The position numbers were made by a program, and so were the translations under genes. Positions 35,628 through 46,924 of a stretch of 64,000 bases of DNA are shown one piece after another (the stretch's first letter is position 1; every line of letters begins with the position of its first letter). Source of the DNA: Stomorhina lunata (taxonomy: Eukaryota > Arthropoda > Insecta > Diptera > Rhiniidae). The notes beneath the pieces are model-generated. The model ran no database searches. It was not told the origin of the DNA and worked only from the letters and a program-made list of their open reading frames with translations. Where the stretch lies: assembly GCA_933228675.1 (NCBI GenBank), contig OW121744.1, positions 116,583,600 to 116,647,599 on the forward strand, written 5' to 3'.

Positions 35628-38600
35628 ATGGTGATTGTTAAAAATATGGATTTAATCACCACTATAGAAGATGATGCCGAAGTTGAAAATCTGTCGGAAG
35701 ATTCTGATGCAGAAGTCGAGGTAAAATTTTTTCAAGTTCATCTAATTTAAGGTGTAAGGATATAATTTCATGCTTGAATTCTCCGCCTATGTTGTGATAT
35801 TCAAATTTAACACAAAACAGCTCTTCTGTTATCCTTGACTCCCAGTGGAGCATAGGGCCTCACAAAACAGCTCTATATAAAATAACTACCAAAGAAAAAA
35901 TGACGTTCGCCACAATTTTCTCCCTAAAATTTTGCTACATTTAAGTTCTTTTATAAGTAGGGTGAGTGCACCAGTAGTCGGCACTTTAACTTTTTTTCTT
36001 ATTTGAATTTGATGTACTTTATTATTTAAAACATATATTATGGTTGTTTGTAGTTATTACAATTCAATGTGGTGTTTTTTTCTAGTTTAGCAAAATTGAT
36101 TTTAAAAATGTTTGTATTAAAATTTAAAAATTTACACTTTTTTCAAAATTCGTACCTTTCTCCAGTAGTCGGCACATATTTTCCAGTACACGGCATATTG
36201 TGATCCTATTGTCGGCATGGTATTTTGTACAGGGAAAACTTAAATTTTTAATCAAATTAAAATGTTTATTTATATAAACAACGTTTTTTTACATTCTTTT
36301 CGATTTTCAAATTAATTATTATGCAATTTAACCCATAAAAACAATAAAAAAAATGGAAAAATAAAACTAAATTGAGATCTTTGACATTATGAAATGCATT
36401 ATATATATATAGTTCCCACACAACACTCCAATTGGAACAAGGACAATGAGTTTCATCCGTTAAATATCATTGACCATAGAGTCCGTCACTTGGGTCCATG
36501 ATCTCTTTGTGCTTTCTGCAGGGGAGAATAACACTAACATTCTAGTCTATCGCTTATAAAAGGCTCAGCTAGATCCAGCCGGATGCAATAATGAAAGAAA
36601 GGAAAAGTGACCAAGATTTCAGAACGCTTACTGTCGTAAGCTGGTCATGTAAGTCTAGAGACTGAACAGATCATTTCTGTGGACCAGTTGGTCTGTGCAG
36701 ACCTAAAGATAACTGCTTGATGAGCAGTTTGCAGGCTGATAGCGGTATACCTATGTAGCGGTATACCAATGTTCTCCTGAACGAGGGGAGCACATCCTTT
36801 TGCTAGATTATCCGCAATGATGTAACCTGATACATTGCTGTGACTGCGTACCCGGAATAGTTCAATGTTAAAATGTCTCGTCATCTCGTTTAGGGATGCC
36901 CGGTATTCATTTATAATAACAAATGTCGTGTAGAACGATGGTAAAGAGTGGATGGCGGCAAGACTATCTGTACAGAAACGAATATCGCTGTAATTTCGGT
37001 GGTATGTGAGTCATTTGCTCGCCCCATATATAGCTAAGATTTCAGCCTGAAGAATAGTGCATTGCTTTGGGAACTTGAATTTTACTTTTTTTCCCAAAAA
37101 GTGGGATGAAGAAGCCCCCACGCACACCGATTTCCGATTTAGATCGGTCCTTGTAGATTTCCAGGGTCCCATCTCTGGAATCGATTTGAGTCCCCGAGAT
37201 AACCACAGAGAAGGATTGATCGAATAGGGGTGTGGGAATGCAGTAGTCGATGTTTTCAAGAAGGTTAATAAGTTTATCCAGAATAGTAGAGTGGAATAAA
37301 GATGAAGTAGACCATTCTCAGGTAGTTTTTATCCTAATTTCTGAATTAAGAGCTACGAGTTGGGCCATTTGCTTAACTGGGAGCCAGTTGAGCATAGCGA
37401 AGAGTGCCTTTGAAGGTGTAGTCCTTAAAGCACCCTATGTATTGCCAAGTGCTCTTCTGCACGAGTAGAGTGCAATGGATGTCTTAAACATCCTAGATTG
37501 GGTATTTAAGCTCTAGGACAACTTTGAATCCCGGACCACTCCCACATATTTGGCATGATCCGTAAGCACGAGTTCAGTATGAACTGCGGAATTTTATATT
37601 TCCTGGTGAATAGAACAAGTTCCGTTTTGTCGGGATTAACTCCCAAGCCATTTCAAAACCCCCCATTCAGTAAGTAGTGTACAGGTACTTGCTCAAAACT
37701 GCAATAGCAACAGCATTAATATCCTAAATATTCTTAATTTTTAGTGTTACCGAATAAAAGTTAATAAAGAATGGGAAAAAATCAACTGCCGACTAAAAGG
37801 AGCTCGTTATCCAGTGCTCGGCAGTCTATAAAGTGCTCAACATATACTATGCCGACTACTGGATATTTGCAATTTTTAATCATTTTTTGTAAAGCCAAAA
37901 GAAAAGAGAGTTAATAATACACATTTTGATGTATTTTGAGTATATTCAGTGGAATATGAACGTTAACCAGTAGTCGGCACACCCCTGCCGACTATTGGAT
38001 ATCAAGACAGTTTTTTGTTCCTAATGTCGGCAGCCATGATTTTAGGGAATATTTTATCTTTTTTTTAAATTTTACAAATTAAACATATTATTTCAACTAA
38101 TATCTATCTTTGAAAACAAGTATGACAACAATATAAGTTAAATTAACATAAGTTTTTTGCCTTTTAAAATTGGCCTCCACCTTAAAAAAAATATTGAAAA
38201 TAAAGCACAATCGCACTTGTCACAAACCTGTTGCCGAAGGATGATAAGATCAGCCTGAAATATATGACTTAGTTACATCATTTTTTGGACATTGAAAGAT
38301 GAGTCTTTTCTCAATCTAATTTTTAATACCGTTAGTCTTATTTTTACCGCTATTCTTATTTATTTGGGTTTATTTGCAAAAAATGCCGACTACTGGGTAC
38401 ATGCCGACTACTGGTGCACTTACCCTAGTAGTAGTAGTAATTTATTGAGACTTCATTTTTTCATTATACAAGATTACCCCATACATAAAGTTATTTAAAA
38501 ACTTAAAATTATATCGTATTATTTTAATTACATAAATATTAAAATGATAATGCAACTGGCTTACACAATAAGTAGGAAATAAAGAATATAATAGTGAAAA

Positions 38601-41268
38601 GTTGACAATGAAATATATAGTACTTGCTCTCGGTATTCATGTTTCGTAACTAGTAGAGTCATATCTACTATAAATAAATTTAAAAAAAAAAACAAATATT
38701 TTTTCTTTTCTCTTTCCAGTATCAACCCACAAAATTAAAACATAAAAAAGTTACTGAATTCGAGAAAAATTTCGAATTTGTTAGCTCTATTAAGGAGTAC
38801 AATCAAGATACTTGGGACGATTTAATGAAGTATGTTAAGCGTAAGGCACGTACAAAGACTGATGACAAAATTGCAGCTCGCCTAAAACAAAGAGAAGGTG
38901 ACGGAGAATCTATTAATCCAAAAGATGAGAATAGTGACGATGAAATAGATTTGTCCGAAGATGAATTAAAACACGATAACTTGCGTCTAAGGGAAAAGAA
39001 ATTGTCAAAAAAGAAGAAGAAAAATAAAGGTGATGGCAGTGATGATGATTCCGAAGAAGAAGGTGAAAAAATGCAATTCGATGAGGCTATAGAATCAAAC
39101 GATGCTATAACCTCCTTTTATCAAATGAATCTTTCAAGACCTTTGATGCGCGCTATAGGTGTTTTGGGTTATATTTATCCGACACCAATTCAGGCCTCCA
39201 CTATACCCATCGCTTTGTTGGGTAGAGATATTTGCGGTTGTGCTGCTACCGGTACCGGTAAAACAGCAGCTTATATGTTGCCTACAGTGGAACGGTTGCT
39301 ATATCGTCCCATGAATAATAAAACTGTAACAAGAGTCTTGGTGTTGGTTCCCACACGTGAATTGGGTGCTCAAGTATATCAAGTGTCCAAACAATTGTGT
39401 CAATTTACTTCGATCGACGTTGGTCTGGCAATTGGTGGTTTGGATGTAAAGGCCCAAGAGATGGTATTACGACAAAATCCTGATATTGTTATAGCTACAC
39501 CTGGTCGTTTGATTGATCACATTAAAAATACACCAAGTTTTAGTTTGGATTCTATAGAAGTAAGTTTTAACTACACATATTTAAGACTAATATGTTTAAA
39601 ACAAAAAATGATGACAAATCCTTGCGCTCTGAAATTTGGAAAAGTTTAATTTTTCTAAACTTAAGAAGATACATTTTTAAAAAGTTATATAGCGTCGTCT
39701 ATGTAACCTGATTATAAAGTTGAACCCATTTCTAAATTATTGGTTTATCAAGTTATTTATTTATTTTGGATTTTTTTTATAGGTACTTATACTTGATGAA
39801 GCCGATCGTATGTTGGATGAATATTTTGCAGAGCAAATGAAAGAAATTATCAACTCTTGTTCGAAAACCAGACAGACTATGTTATTCTCTGCCACTATGA
39901 GTGAACAGGTCAAAGATTTGGCTGCTGTTTCCCTTAACAAGCCCGTAAAAGTTTTTGTTAATAACAATCAGCAAGTAGCCTTTAATTTGCGCCAAGAATT
40001 TATACGTATTCGGGAGGACAAAGAAGGCGATCGTGAACCTATATTGGCCAGTTTAATTTGTCGTACATTCCATGACCACTGCATGATTTTTGTACAGACC
40101 AAAAAACAAGCCCATCGCCTGCACATACTTCTAGGTTTGTTGGGCATTAAAGCTGGTGAATTGCATGGTAATCTTACACAACAACAACGTTTGGAGTCAT
40201 TGAAAAAGTTTAAAGAAGAACAAATAGATGTTTTGATAGCAACAGATGTGGCTGCTAGAGGTTTAGATATTGTGGGTGTTAAGACGGTTATAAACTTTGT
40301 TATGCCCATAACAACAGAACATTATATACATCGTGTTGGTCGTACAGCTCGTGCTGGGCGAGCAGGTATTTCAGTATCTTTGGCTGGTGAAAAGGAGAGG
40401 AAAATAGTCAAAGATATTATCAAAAATGCAGAGGGTTCAGTAAAGAATCGTATTATACCTCCAGAAATTATTGAAAAATATCGCAGGAAATTGACCGCAT
40501 TGGAACCAGAAATACGTAAGTTTAACTATTTATTATAAGTTATATATAATTTTCTAAACAAATGTTTGATTCCTATTTGCAGAGAATATTTTGGATGAAG
40601 AACAGGCCGAACGCCAGATAGCTAAAATGGAACAACAATTATCGAAAACAGAACGCAAATTGTTGGGTAACAAAAATGAACATCGCGATTGGTTCCAAAC
40701 TAAAAAGCAGCGCGAAGATGAAAAGCAACGTTTGTCTCTAAATCCTGAGGATCCAAAAGCCAAGAAAACTGATAAAAACAACAAACGCAAACGCCCAGAA
40801 TATGGTGGTGATGGTGAAGATGGTCCTCCAGTAAAAGAACTAAATGCCAAAAAGAAAAAGAAGGAAGAAACAAAAAGAGTAAAAACACCCGAACAGTTGG
40901 CCAAGGAAAGAGCTATGAAAGAAATCGAAAAGGTGTCTTTAGTTAGAGCTAAAATATCCAAACTACGTAAACGACCAGGAAAGTTATCATCTGTATCCGA
41001 TACCCCTTACTCTAAATTTAGTGCACCAGCCAAGCCCAAACGAGGTGGTAATTCCGCCTTTACCAATGATTTAACCGATGTCAGTCGTAGCGGTGCTTTG
41101 CGTTTAAGATCTGAGGCAAATCGCCATCAGAAAATGTCTAAGATTGCTGCCAAAAAGAAGACTAGTAATGTTAAATTGACCAATAAGGCAGGTCAAAATA
41201 AATTCAATAAAGGTAAAAGTTTTGGTGGCCCAAGATTTTCAAAAAAGGATAAAAATAAAAAGAAATAG
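35628..41268 (+). CDS. Rs1: ATP-dependent RNA helicase DDX27 (Drp1p/Rs1 type), 783 aa
   Basis: Nucleolar DEAD-box helicase of 60S ribosomal-subunit biogenesis (family knowledge: yeast Drs1, human DDX27). Exons are 35628-35720, 38720-39559, 39783-40515 and 40583-41268, all with GT-AG borders and compatible phases, 2352 nt in total. An acidic and lysine-rich N terminus is followed by [14 protein letters not shown]...PTPIQ (Q motif, about residue 164), ATGTGKTA (motif I, about 207), [24 protein letters not shown] (DEAD at 316-319), SAT (about 346), [10 protein letters not shown] (about 464) and [11 protein letters not shown] (about 494). A long Lys-rich tail follows. All catalytic motifs are intact, and the length matches Drosophila and human orthologues. 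The 3-kb intron 1 is swollen by nested transposons. The start at 35628 is the first ATG before the exon 1 donor. Confidence 0.96.
35822..35852 (-). repeat. Short LINE-related piece in DDX27 intron 1
   Basis: About 30 bp (TTATCCTTGACTCCCAGTGG and flanks) match, in inverse, the sequence at 5411-5440 at the end of the RTE-like LINE. It is likely a tiny remnant of the same family. Confidence 0.6.
35960..38425. mobile_element. TA-flanked inverted-repeat DNA element in DDX27 intron 1
   Basis: Both ends carry a 24-bp terminal inverted repeat, GGGT(G/A)AGTGCACCAGTAGTC followed by GGCA, with one mismatch. Both are flanked by TA (35958-35959 and 38426-38427). Inside, the motif CCAGTAGTCGGCA and its variants occur about ten more times in both orientations (for example 36173, 36193, 36213, 37813, 37850, 37970, 37986, 38391), clustered toward the two ends. 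There is no transposase frame. The middle is interrupted by a LINE fragment. The TA duplication suggests a Tc1/mariner/pogo-type mechanism; the family is not recognised. Confidence 0.85.
36411..37709 (-). mobile_element. RNase H-bearing LINE fragment nested in the intronic element
   Basis: On the minus strand, broken frames read a reverse transcriptase thumb ([19 protein letters not shown] near 37640-37580). They continue into an RNase H domain: [25 protein letters not shown], then [19 protein letters not shown] (36645-36884). Several stops intervene. The 3' end (36411-36470) reads CTCATTGTCCTTGTTCCAAT and ends in a TA-rich tail, as in the SINE family. GCATTA at both edges (36396, 37710) may be a short target duplication. 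Confidence 0.85.
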
Positions 41269-41333
41269 ATATTTTTTATATGTAAATAATAGGTTTTCTT
41301 AAGCTTCTAAGATTTTTTGTGAGTTATAAACAA

Positions 41334-41339
41334 AATAAA
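41334..41339 (+). terminator. Poly(A) signal of DDX27
   Basis: AATAAA occurs 66 nt after the stop codon, with a second AATAAA about 20 nt further on (near 41354), just where a helicase 3' UTR would end. Confidence 0.65.
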
Positions 41340-41404
41340 TATTGACATGTTAAATAAAATGTTTTTTTTTTATAAATACATAATTTTTTTTACTTTTTAA
41401 AAAA

Positions 41405-42495
41405 ACAAAAATTTCACTTAAAATTGTCAAATTTGGAAAGTATTACTAAAAATTGAAAAATTTTGAAAATTTCACTAAAAATAGTAAAATTTGGAATATT
41501 TTACTGCACTTAGTAAAGTTTTAAAAATTTCACTAAAAATAGTAAAATTTTTAAAATATCAATAAAAATAGTGAAATTTTACTAAAAATAGTAAAATTTT
41601 GAAAATTTCACTAAAAATAGTAAAATTTTAAAAATTACACTAAAAATAGAAAATTTTGAAAATTTTACTAAAAATAGTAAAATTTTATTTCACTTTAAAT
41701 TTTAAAATTTTGAAAATTTCACTACAATTTTAAAAAATTTCATAAAAATAGTAAAATTTTGAAATATTTACAAAAAAAATAGTAAAATTTTTAAATTTCA
41801 CTAAAAATAGTAAAATTTTTAAATTTCACTAAAAATAGTAAAATTTTTAAATTTCACTAAAAATAGTAAAATTTTTAAATTTCACTAAAAATAGTAAAAT
41901 TTTTAAATTTCACTAAAAATAGTAAAATTTTTAAATTTTCACTAAAAAATAGTATAATTTCATTAAAAATACTAAAATTTTTTAAATTTCACAAAAAATA
42001 GTAAAACTTGGAAATTTCACAAAAAATAGTAAAATTTTGAAAATTTCACAAAAAATAGTAAGATTTCACAAAAAAATTTTGAAAATTTCACTAAAAATAG
42101 TAAAGTTTTGAAAATTACACTAGAAATGGTAAAATTTTGAAAATTTCACTATAAATTTTACAATTTTAAAAATTTCACTTTAAAAATAAAATTTTAAAAA
42201 ATTTCACTATAAATAGTAAAATTTTGAAAATTTTACTACAAATATTAAAATTTTGAAAATTTTACTAAAAATAGTTATATTTTGAAAATTTCACTAAAAA
42301 TAGTAAAATTTTGAAAATTTCACTAGAAATGGTAAAATTTTGAAAATTTCACTATAAATTTTACAATTTTGAAAATTTCACTAAAAATAGTAAAATTTTG
42401 AAAATTTCAGTAGAAATGGTAAAATTTTGGAAATTTCACTAAAAATTTTGAACATTTCACAAAAAATAGTAAAATTTTTAAAATTTCGCTAAAAT
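41405..42495 (+). repeat. ~1.1-kb minisatellite of a 27-28-bp TTTCACTAAAAATAGTAAAA unit
   Basis: Roughly 40 copies of a unit containing TTTCACTAAAAATAGTAAAA and a T-run. The period is exactly 28 bp in the most uniform part (41790-41935) and drifts with indels elsewhere. It begins right behind the DDX27 poly(A) signal and has no coding potential. Confidence 0.95.
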
Positions 42496-43007
42496 TATAT
42501 TATCACATTATCTCAAGAATTATATATTTGGGCTAATTCCGTCATTAGGCCTTATATGAGAACTAGGTTCAAATGTGGACAAAAATTATGACTGAAACAA
42601 ATAAACATAAAATTGTCATTATCTTCAGATTTACTAGCATTTTAGTAATTTTTAAGCATTTTAGTGACTTTTAACAGAATATAAATGCGTTGCATACATA
42701 AATACAATCAGTATAAAAGTGTTCATTTAATAAAAAATATTAATTAATATATGTATGTATTATTTGAATATTGATACAGAGTACTTTTTGAGTAAGTGAG
42801 CGATATGTATCTTTTGCACTCCATAAGTCTGGCATCACCGAAGCCATAGACGCGAAGGCAGTTTGACGTTTCCCAAATGCAGTTTGTAAACAAATTTATA
42901 TCAACATTTTAGTGGTCTCTCAATATACAAATAGAAAATAAAAAACAAATACAAAAACAAAGCAAGGAAATAAAATCGGTTTAATTAAAACTAACTAAAA
43001 ATTAAAA
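42496..43007. promoter_or_regulatory. Upstream region of the C2HC gene
   Basis: About 500 bp of AT-rich DNA between the minisatellite and the ATG at 43008. The last 120 bp (AAATAGAAAATAAAAAACAA type) look like a 5' UTR. No core promoter motif is certain. Confidence 0.4.
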
Positions 43008-44355
43008 ATGTTACAAACAATAAATTGCATACGAATGGGAGAAGTGCTTTTGGATGAAAATCTACAAATATTTATACTTTGCAATAATTGTCATACAGAT
43101 TTAAGAAACTCGCAAGATTTTCGGCAACATTTGGAGAAATGTGAAGGCATGGAAAGTCTTTTCCAGAAAGGGCAACAGAATATCAAATACAATAGCGACA
43201 AAAGTACCCAATTGTTTGGAAAAACAGTTAAAGGTATTAAAGAGGTAAGTTCGACCAAGTTTCATATGATAAGAAAATAAAATCGATTTTTTGCAATTTA
43301 CATATTAAACTATTGTCTGTTGATAATGATTCCTTTTTTGTTTGTTTTAGTTTTTAATATACGATTACAATGATGTAGAAGTAACTTACAGCAAAACCGA
43401 AGAAAATTTCATAGATTTAATTAATATTGAAGAGGAGTTATTGGATCCTAAATGGTATTCGGATTTGAATACCGAAGTAATAAACACTTCAGCTCAGAAA
43501 TCCTCTAAACAATATGACGAATTGGTTGAGGCAGTAACGCCTTTTGTACAATTTAAGGAAAATCTAAAAACAAATAACGGCAAAAATTCAGAAAAATGCA
43601 GCACAGAACTAAAAACCAATTTAAAGGATAACTCAAAAACTTTAAAAAATGTACAATTTGATTTGACAGCTAACAAAAGCAAGCCAAACGCCAAAAGAAA
43701 ATTATCATTGCCTAAACCGGTGCCCATACATTTTGCAACTCCTGCACTCCCTATTTCTTCCCCGCAACTAAATCTTTCTAAAACATATGCGATCAGCAAA
43801 AAACGCAAACTAGAGCCAAATATAACAAATGGTTTTGCAAAACCACCAGAACATCTAATGGCAAACACAGCGAAAATTACCCAAATCACAAATTTATTAC
43901 CACCCCCTAACACCAATATACCCGCTAATATAGTATTAAATCCCATAGCCAGTAAAGTCACAACCATACCAACGACCATCATAAAACAAGAGCCAACCAA
44001 GGAAAAACAGACAGCCCAAATATTGAATAAATTGCAAAATTTAGGTTTGCAAGTAAAGCGCACATTGCCGCTGCCTCAACAGCCGGTTGCAGCAAACTCA
44101 ACTGCAGGCAACAAAACCGACACAAAGACTTTAGAAATTCTACAAAAGCTTCAGTCGAAGGGTATGAAAGTAAAAATTCTTAATAAACAACAGCAAAGTA
44201 CGGAATCAAGCGCAAATGAGATAATGGCCAAGCCAATGACAGGATTAGTACCGAATCCTGTCCAAAAAACCATAAGTGTCATACGTAACCCAGCTGCGAA
44301 CATGGCCATTAAACAAAACTTAAATAAGAACTTAATCATAAGAAAAGTTAACTAA
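43008..44355 (+). CDS. C2HC zinc-finger protein of unknown function, 413 aa
   Basis: Two coding exons, 43008-43244 and 43351-44355, are joined in phase 0 through a 106-bp GT-AG intron. Near the N terminus is one zinc-binding pattern, C25-X2-C28-X12-H41-X3-C45 (LCNNCHTDLRNSQDFRQHLEKC region), a C2HC-type finger. An acidic linker follows (INIEEELLDPKWYSD). The rest is Lys/Pro/Asn/Thr-rich and probably disordered, with basic KRK clusters suggesting nuclear entry. Two related motifs, ILNKLQNLGLQVKRTL (about residue 302) and ILQKLQSKGMKVKILN (about 338), form an internal repeat. The start is the first ATG after an A-rich leader. A DNA- or chromatin-binding role is plausible but unproven; I do not recognise the orthologue. 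Confidence 0.85.
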
Positions 44356-44473
44356 TCGAATATTTCTTGTACTTACCTCTTAATTCTTGAAATTGTGTTT
44401 TATTTTTTCTTTTCCACAAAATTTGCAATTTTTCAATAGTTTCGATTAAGTTGTAGAAGCTTAATATTTAAGC

Positions 44474-44479
44474 AATAAA
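44474..44479 (+). terminator. Poly(A) signal of the C2HC gene
   Basis: AATAAA occurs about 120 nt after the stop codon in an otherwise featureless 3' UTR. Confidence 0.6.
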
Positions 44480-45284
44480 CAAATTATAATTTATATTAAA
44501 CAAAACAAAAAACTAATCATGCTTTTTATTTTTGGCTGAAGAAATGCTGCCAATCACGAAAGTTGTCAGTACGGGGAACTTGCCAAAGAGTGGCCAGACT
44601 TAAAAAATATGATCACTGAATTTTTACATAAAATATAATTTTCAGAGTTTTGCAAATTTACTTTTCTTTAAAACATAATTATTATCAATTGTAAAATGTT
44701 TGTCTTAATCTTCAAAACACGCATTATATTCGCTAACCTTTTATTAGCAAGTTCGATCGCTTTGGTTAAACTTGTTTTTTGTTATATTTATGACACACAA
44801 TTTTTGGTTTACATATATTTTGTTAATTTAAACATGGTAAACAAAGAAAAGAAGTTCTAAAATCTTTATATATTGTTTTTTATTTTTATTTTATTCAATC
44901 AACATAAAAGAAGTAATATAAGAAACATAAAAAAGGCTAATTCCTAAAAATAAAGTTGATTAGCCTGGCAGCCTTAGATTTTTCTTATCAATGACATTTT
45001 ACGGCAGTGGTGTGAAGAAAGTTCAAATTGCTTTGCAAATATGGCGGGAAAGTACAGTACGAGTTATACAGTGGTTATTGAAGAAGAATTTCGATTAAAA
45101 GCATTTTTACATACTAATTAAAACTTTTTAAATATTTAATAAAAAACAGGTTTTTCACCATGACTTTTTCTATAATTTGCACTAAGAGTTTTGCACAAAA
45201 AGGCCATATAATAAAAATTATTGAAATTGTTATAGAAAAAAATATATATATGAAATAGTCATGGTGTAAAAATCCTTAAGAAAG
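44480..45284. other. Intergenic DNA
   Basis: No supported gene. An ATG at 45041 opens only about 26 codons (MAGKYSTSYTVVIEEEF...), too short and unsupported to call. Confidence 0.5.
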
Positions 45285-45890
45285 GTGATGCCAGAGGAGC
45301 GGCATCTTCACTTGGATGCCTTTGGGTCCATTGTGATCTTTCCTGAAAGTATAGAAAGATAGCGGAAAGAAGAGAAGAGTGAAGTATATAGATAGTGTTA
45401 GAAATATAGTGAGGAGGTCGTTGAGAGGAGAAGTTACCCTAGGGAAAGATACCTATTTAAGCCATCTGAGTCCCAATATAAAACCTACAACGTCAGTCAG
45501 TTCGCACTGCTGTATGTCACCCAGTTCCTCATCTATTACCTAGAAATTTAAGTCTCTGGTTTTGGAGTATAGGACAATGGCAAAGGGTGTGCTCGACCGT
45601 TTCGGATGAATCCGCGTCTGAGCATAGTCTGCAAATGTCCTGAATTGCTCCATCTCATCTATTTAGCCTAGAATACAGGGCGCAATGGCCAGTTAGAATA
45701 CCTATACATTTCCTAAGACTAGTTCTGCTAAGACCTAGCAAGGACTTGGTCTTGCGAATATTTAGATCGGGCCATAAGATCCTAGATATTGTGCAAGGGG
45801 CCAAATTATGCCAGTTCTTAGCTGCTTCCTCACCGATCCAGGACTTTACGCCAATGAAAAGGTGATATATAGGTGGTGCTAACATATAAA
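45285..45890 (-). mobile_element. 5'-truncated LINE, RNase H family, minus strand
   Basis: Minus-strand 45885-45655 reads GVKSWIGEEAAKNWHNL, ILWPDLNIRKTKSLLGL and SLRKCIGILTGHCALYS. This is the ORF2 C terminus also present at 58870-59835 (CIGEETAKNWHYL, SLSKCIGAIQD). The 3' UTR continues to 45285 with the same CACAATGGACCCAAAGG and AAGTGAAGATGCCGCTC words. Truncated and without its catalytic domains, it is not mobile. Confidence 0.85.
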
Positions 45891-45994
45891 AAAATCATTC
45901 TTTTTAGGTGCGTCTTAGTAGAACCCAGAATTTTAAGTCAAACTTTATTCCTTGTTTTCCTAATGTTTTAAATTATTAAGGTAAATTAAAACAT

Positions 45995-46190
45995 TAGGTA
46001 AGACATCCGCCTAGCATACCAGAGGTCCCAAGTTCGATCCCCGGCCAGATCTAAAACGGTTTACCTCATAATTTTACTAGCCACTGGTTATTGAGTATTA
46101 GGTTATGTAAAACTTCTCCAACTAATGCAATTGAAGAAGTACCCCATGTTCCAATTGGAATGTCGTGGGAATTATGTATGTATGTATTTT
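45995..46190 (+). mobile_element. tRNA-derived SINE, second copy
   Basis: Shares with the 7889-8210 copy the head CATCCGCCTAGCATACCAGA, box B GTTCGATCCCCGGCCAG, the middle CCACTGGTTATTGAGTATTA and the tail TTCCAATTGGAATGTCGTGG, ending in (GTAT)n. The first part of the tRNA head (box A) is truncated. About 90 bp present in the first copy between AATGCA and GAAGTACCCC are absent. Confidence 0.9.
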
Positions 46191-46520
46191 GTATATCCAT
46201 TTTAATTTTACAAAATTGAGATTTTTTATCACAAGATTTTATTAAGCCAAAAAGATGACATTATTAAAAAAAATTTGCTTTCGTTAAAGGGACAACATTA
46301 TCAGACTCGATTAGATAAAACACAATATACATCAAAATGAATTTTTCAAAGCAATTTTGCCATAGGTTATAAGTAATGGTAGAAGTTTCTAATGAATACA
46401 AATTTTTTACTCCGGCAATACTTATTTCAATTATTTATGGCACATCCGGCAGCACACATAAAAAGTCAGTCTTTGAAATGTATTGGCAACTCTTTTTACA
46501 GCTGACTTCACTTTGACAGT

Positions 46521-46528
46521 TATCGATA
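46521..46528. promoter_or_regulatory. DRE motif (TATCGATA), candidate core promoter
   Basis: A perfect 8-bp DREF-binding site, a hallmark of many Drosophila housekeeping promoters. About 30-220 bp downstream is a GC-richer stretch ending in GCAGAAG followed by a GTAACA donor at 46748. It looks like an untranslated first exon on the plus strand. Confidence 0.55.
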
Positions 46529-46924
46529 TTTTGTTCGTGTTGTGCGTGTGTCTACTAAAGAAAAAAAGTAAAAATAAAAAATTTATTTTGTGTGTTTTAT
46601 TATATTTTTAATAAAACTTAGTGAAATACTTAAGAATTTATCAAAAGCACACTTGAGCTACTAAACCAACATAATCTTTCTGTTCCGTCTTCTTTTGCGA
46701 GAAGAGATAAAACTTGAGACTCCTTAAAGTGTCTCGTACCGCAGAAGGTAACATTTTTGGAAATATTTTTTTAGTTTTATATTAAAAGTTATATAATTTA
46801 TGTTAACTTTTGCATCATCCTTGGAAATATTTTGTATAATTAGATAATAGATAAGGATAATATTTAGAAAATATCAATAGATGGCCAATAATCTAAATTG
46901 AATGAGTTATTTCAAAAGGGTCCC

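Noticed and set aside
40554..40961. 135-codon minus-strand frame
   Set aside because: Antisense of the Lys-rich DDX27 tail.
43494..44063. 189-codon minus-strand frame
   Set aside because: Antisense shadow of exon 2 of the C2HC gene.
41041..45041. Possible extra short gene at 45041 (MAGKYSTSYTVV...)
   Set aside because: Only about 26 codons with no donor or homology.
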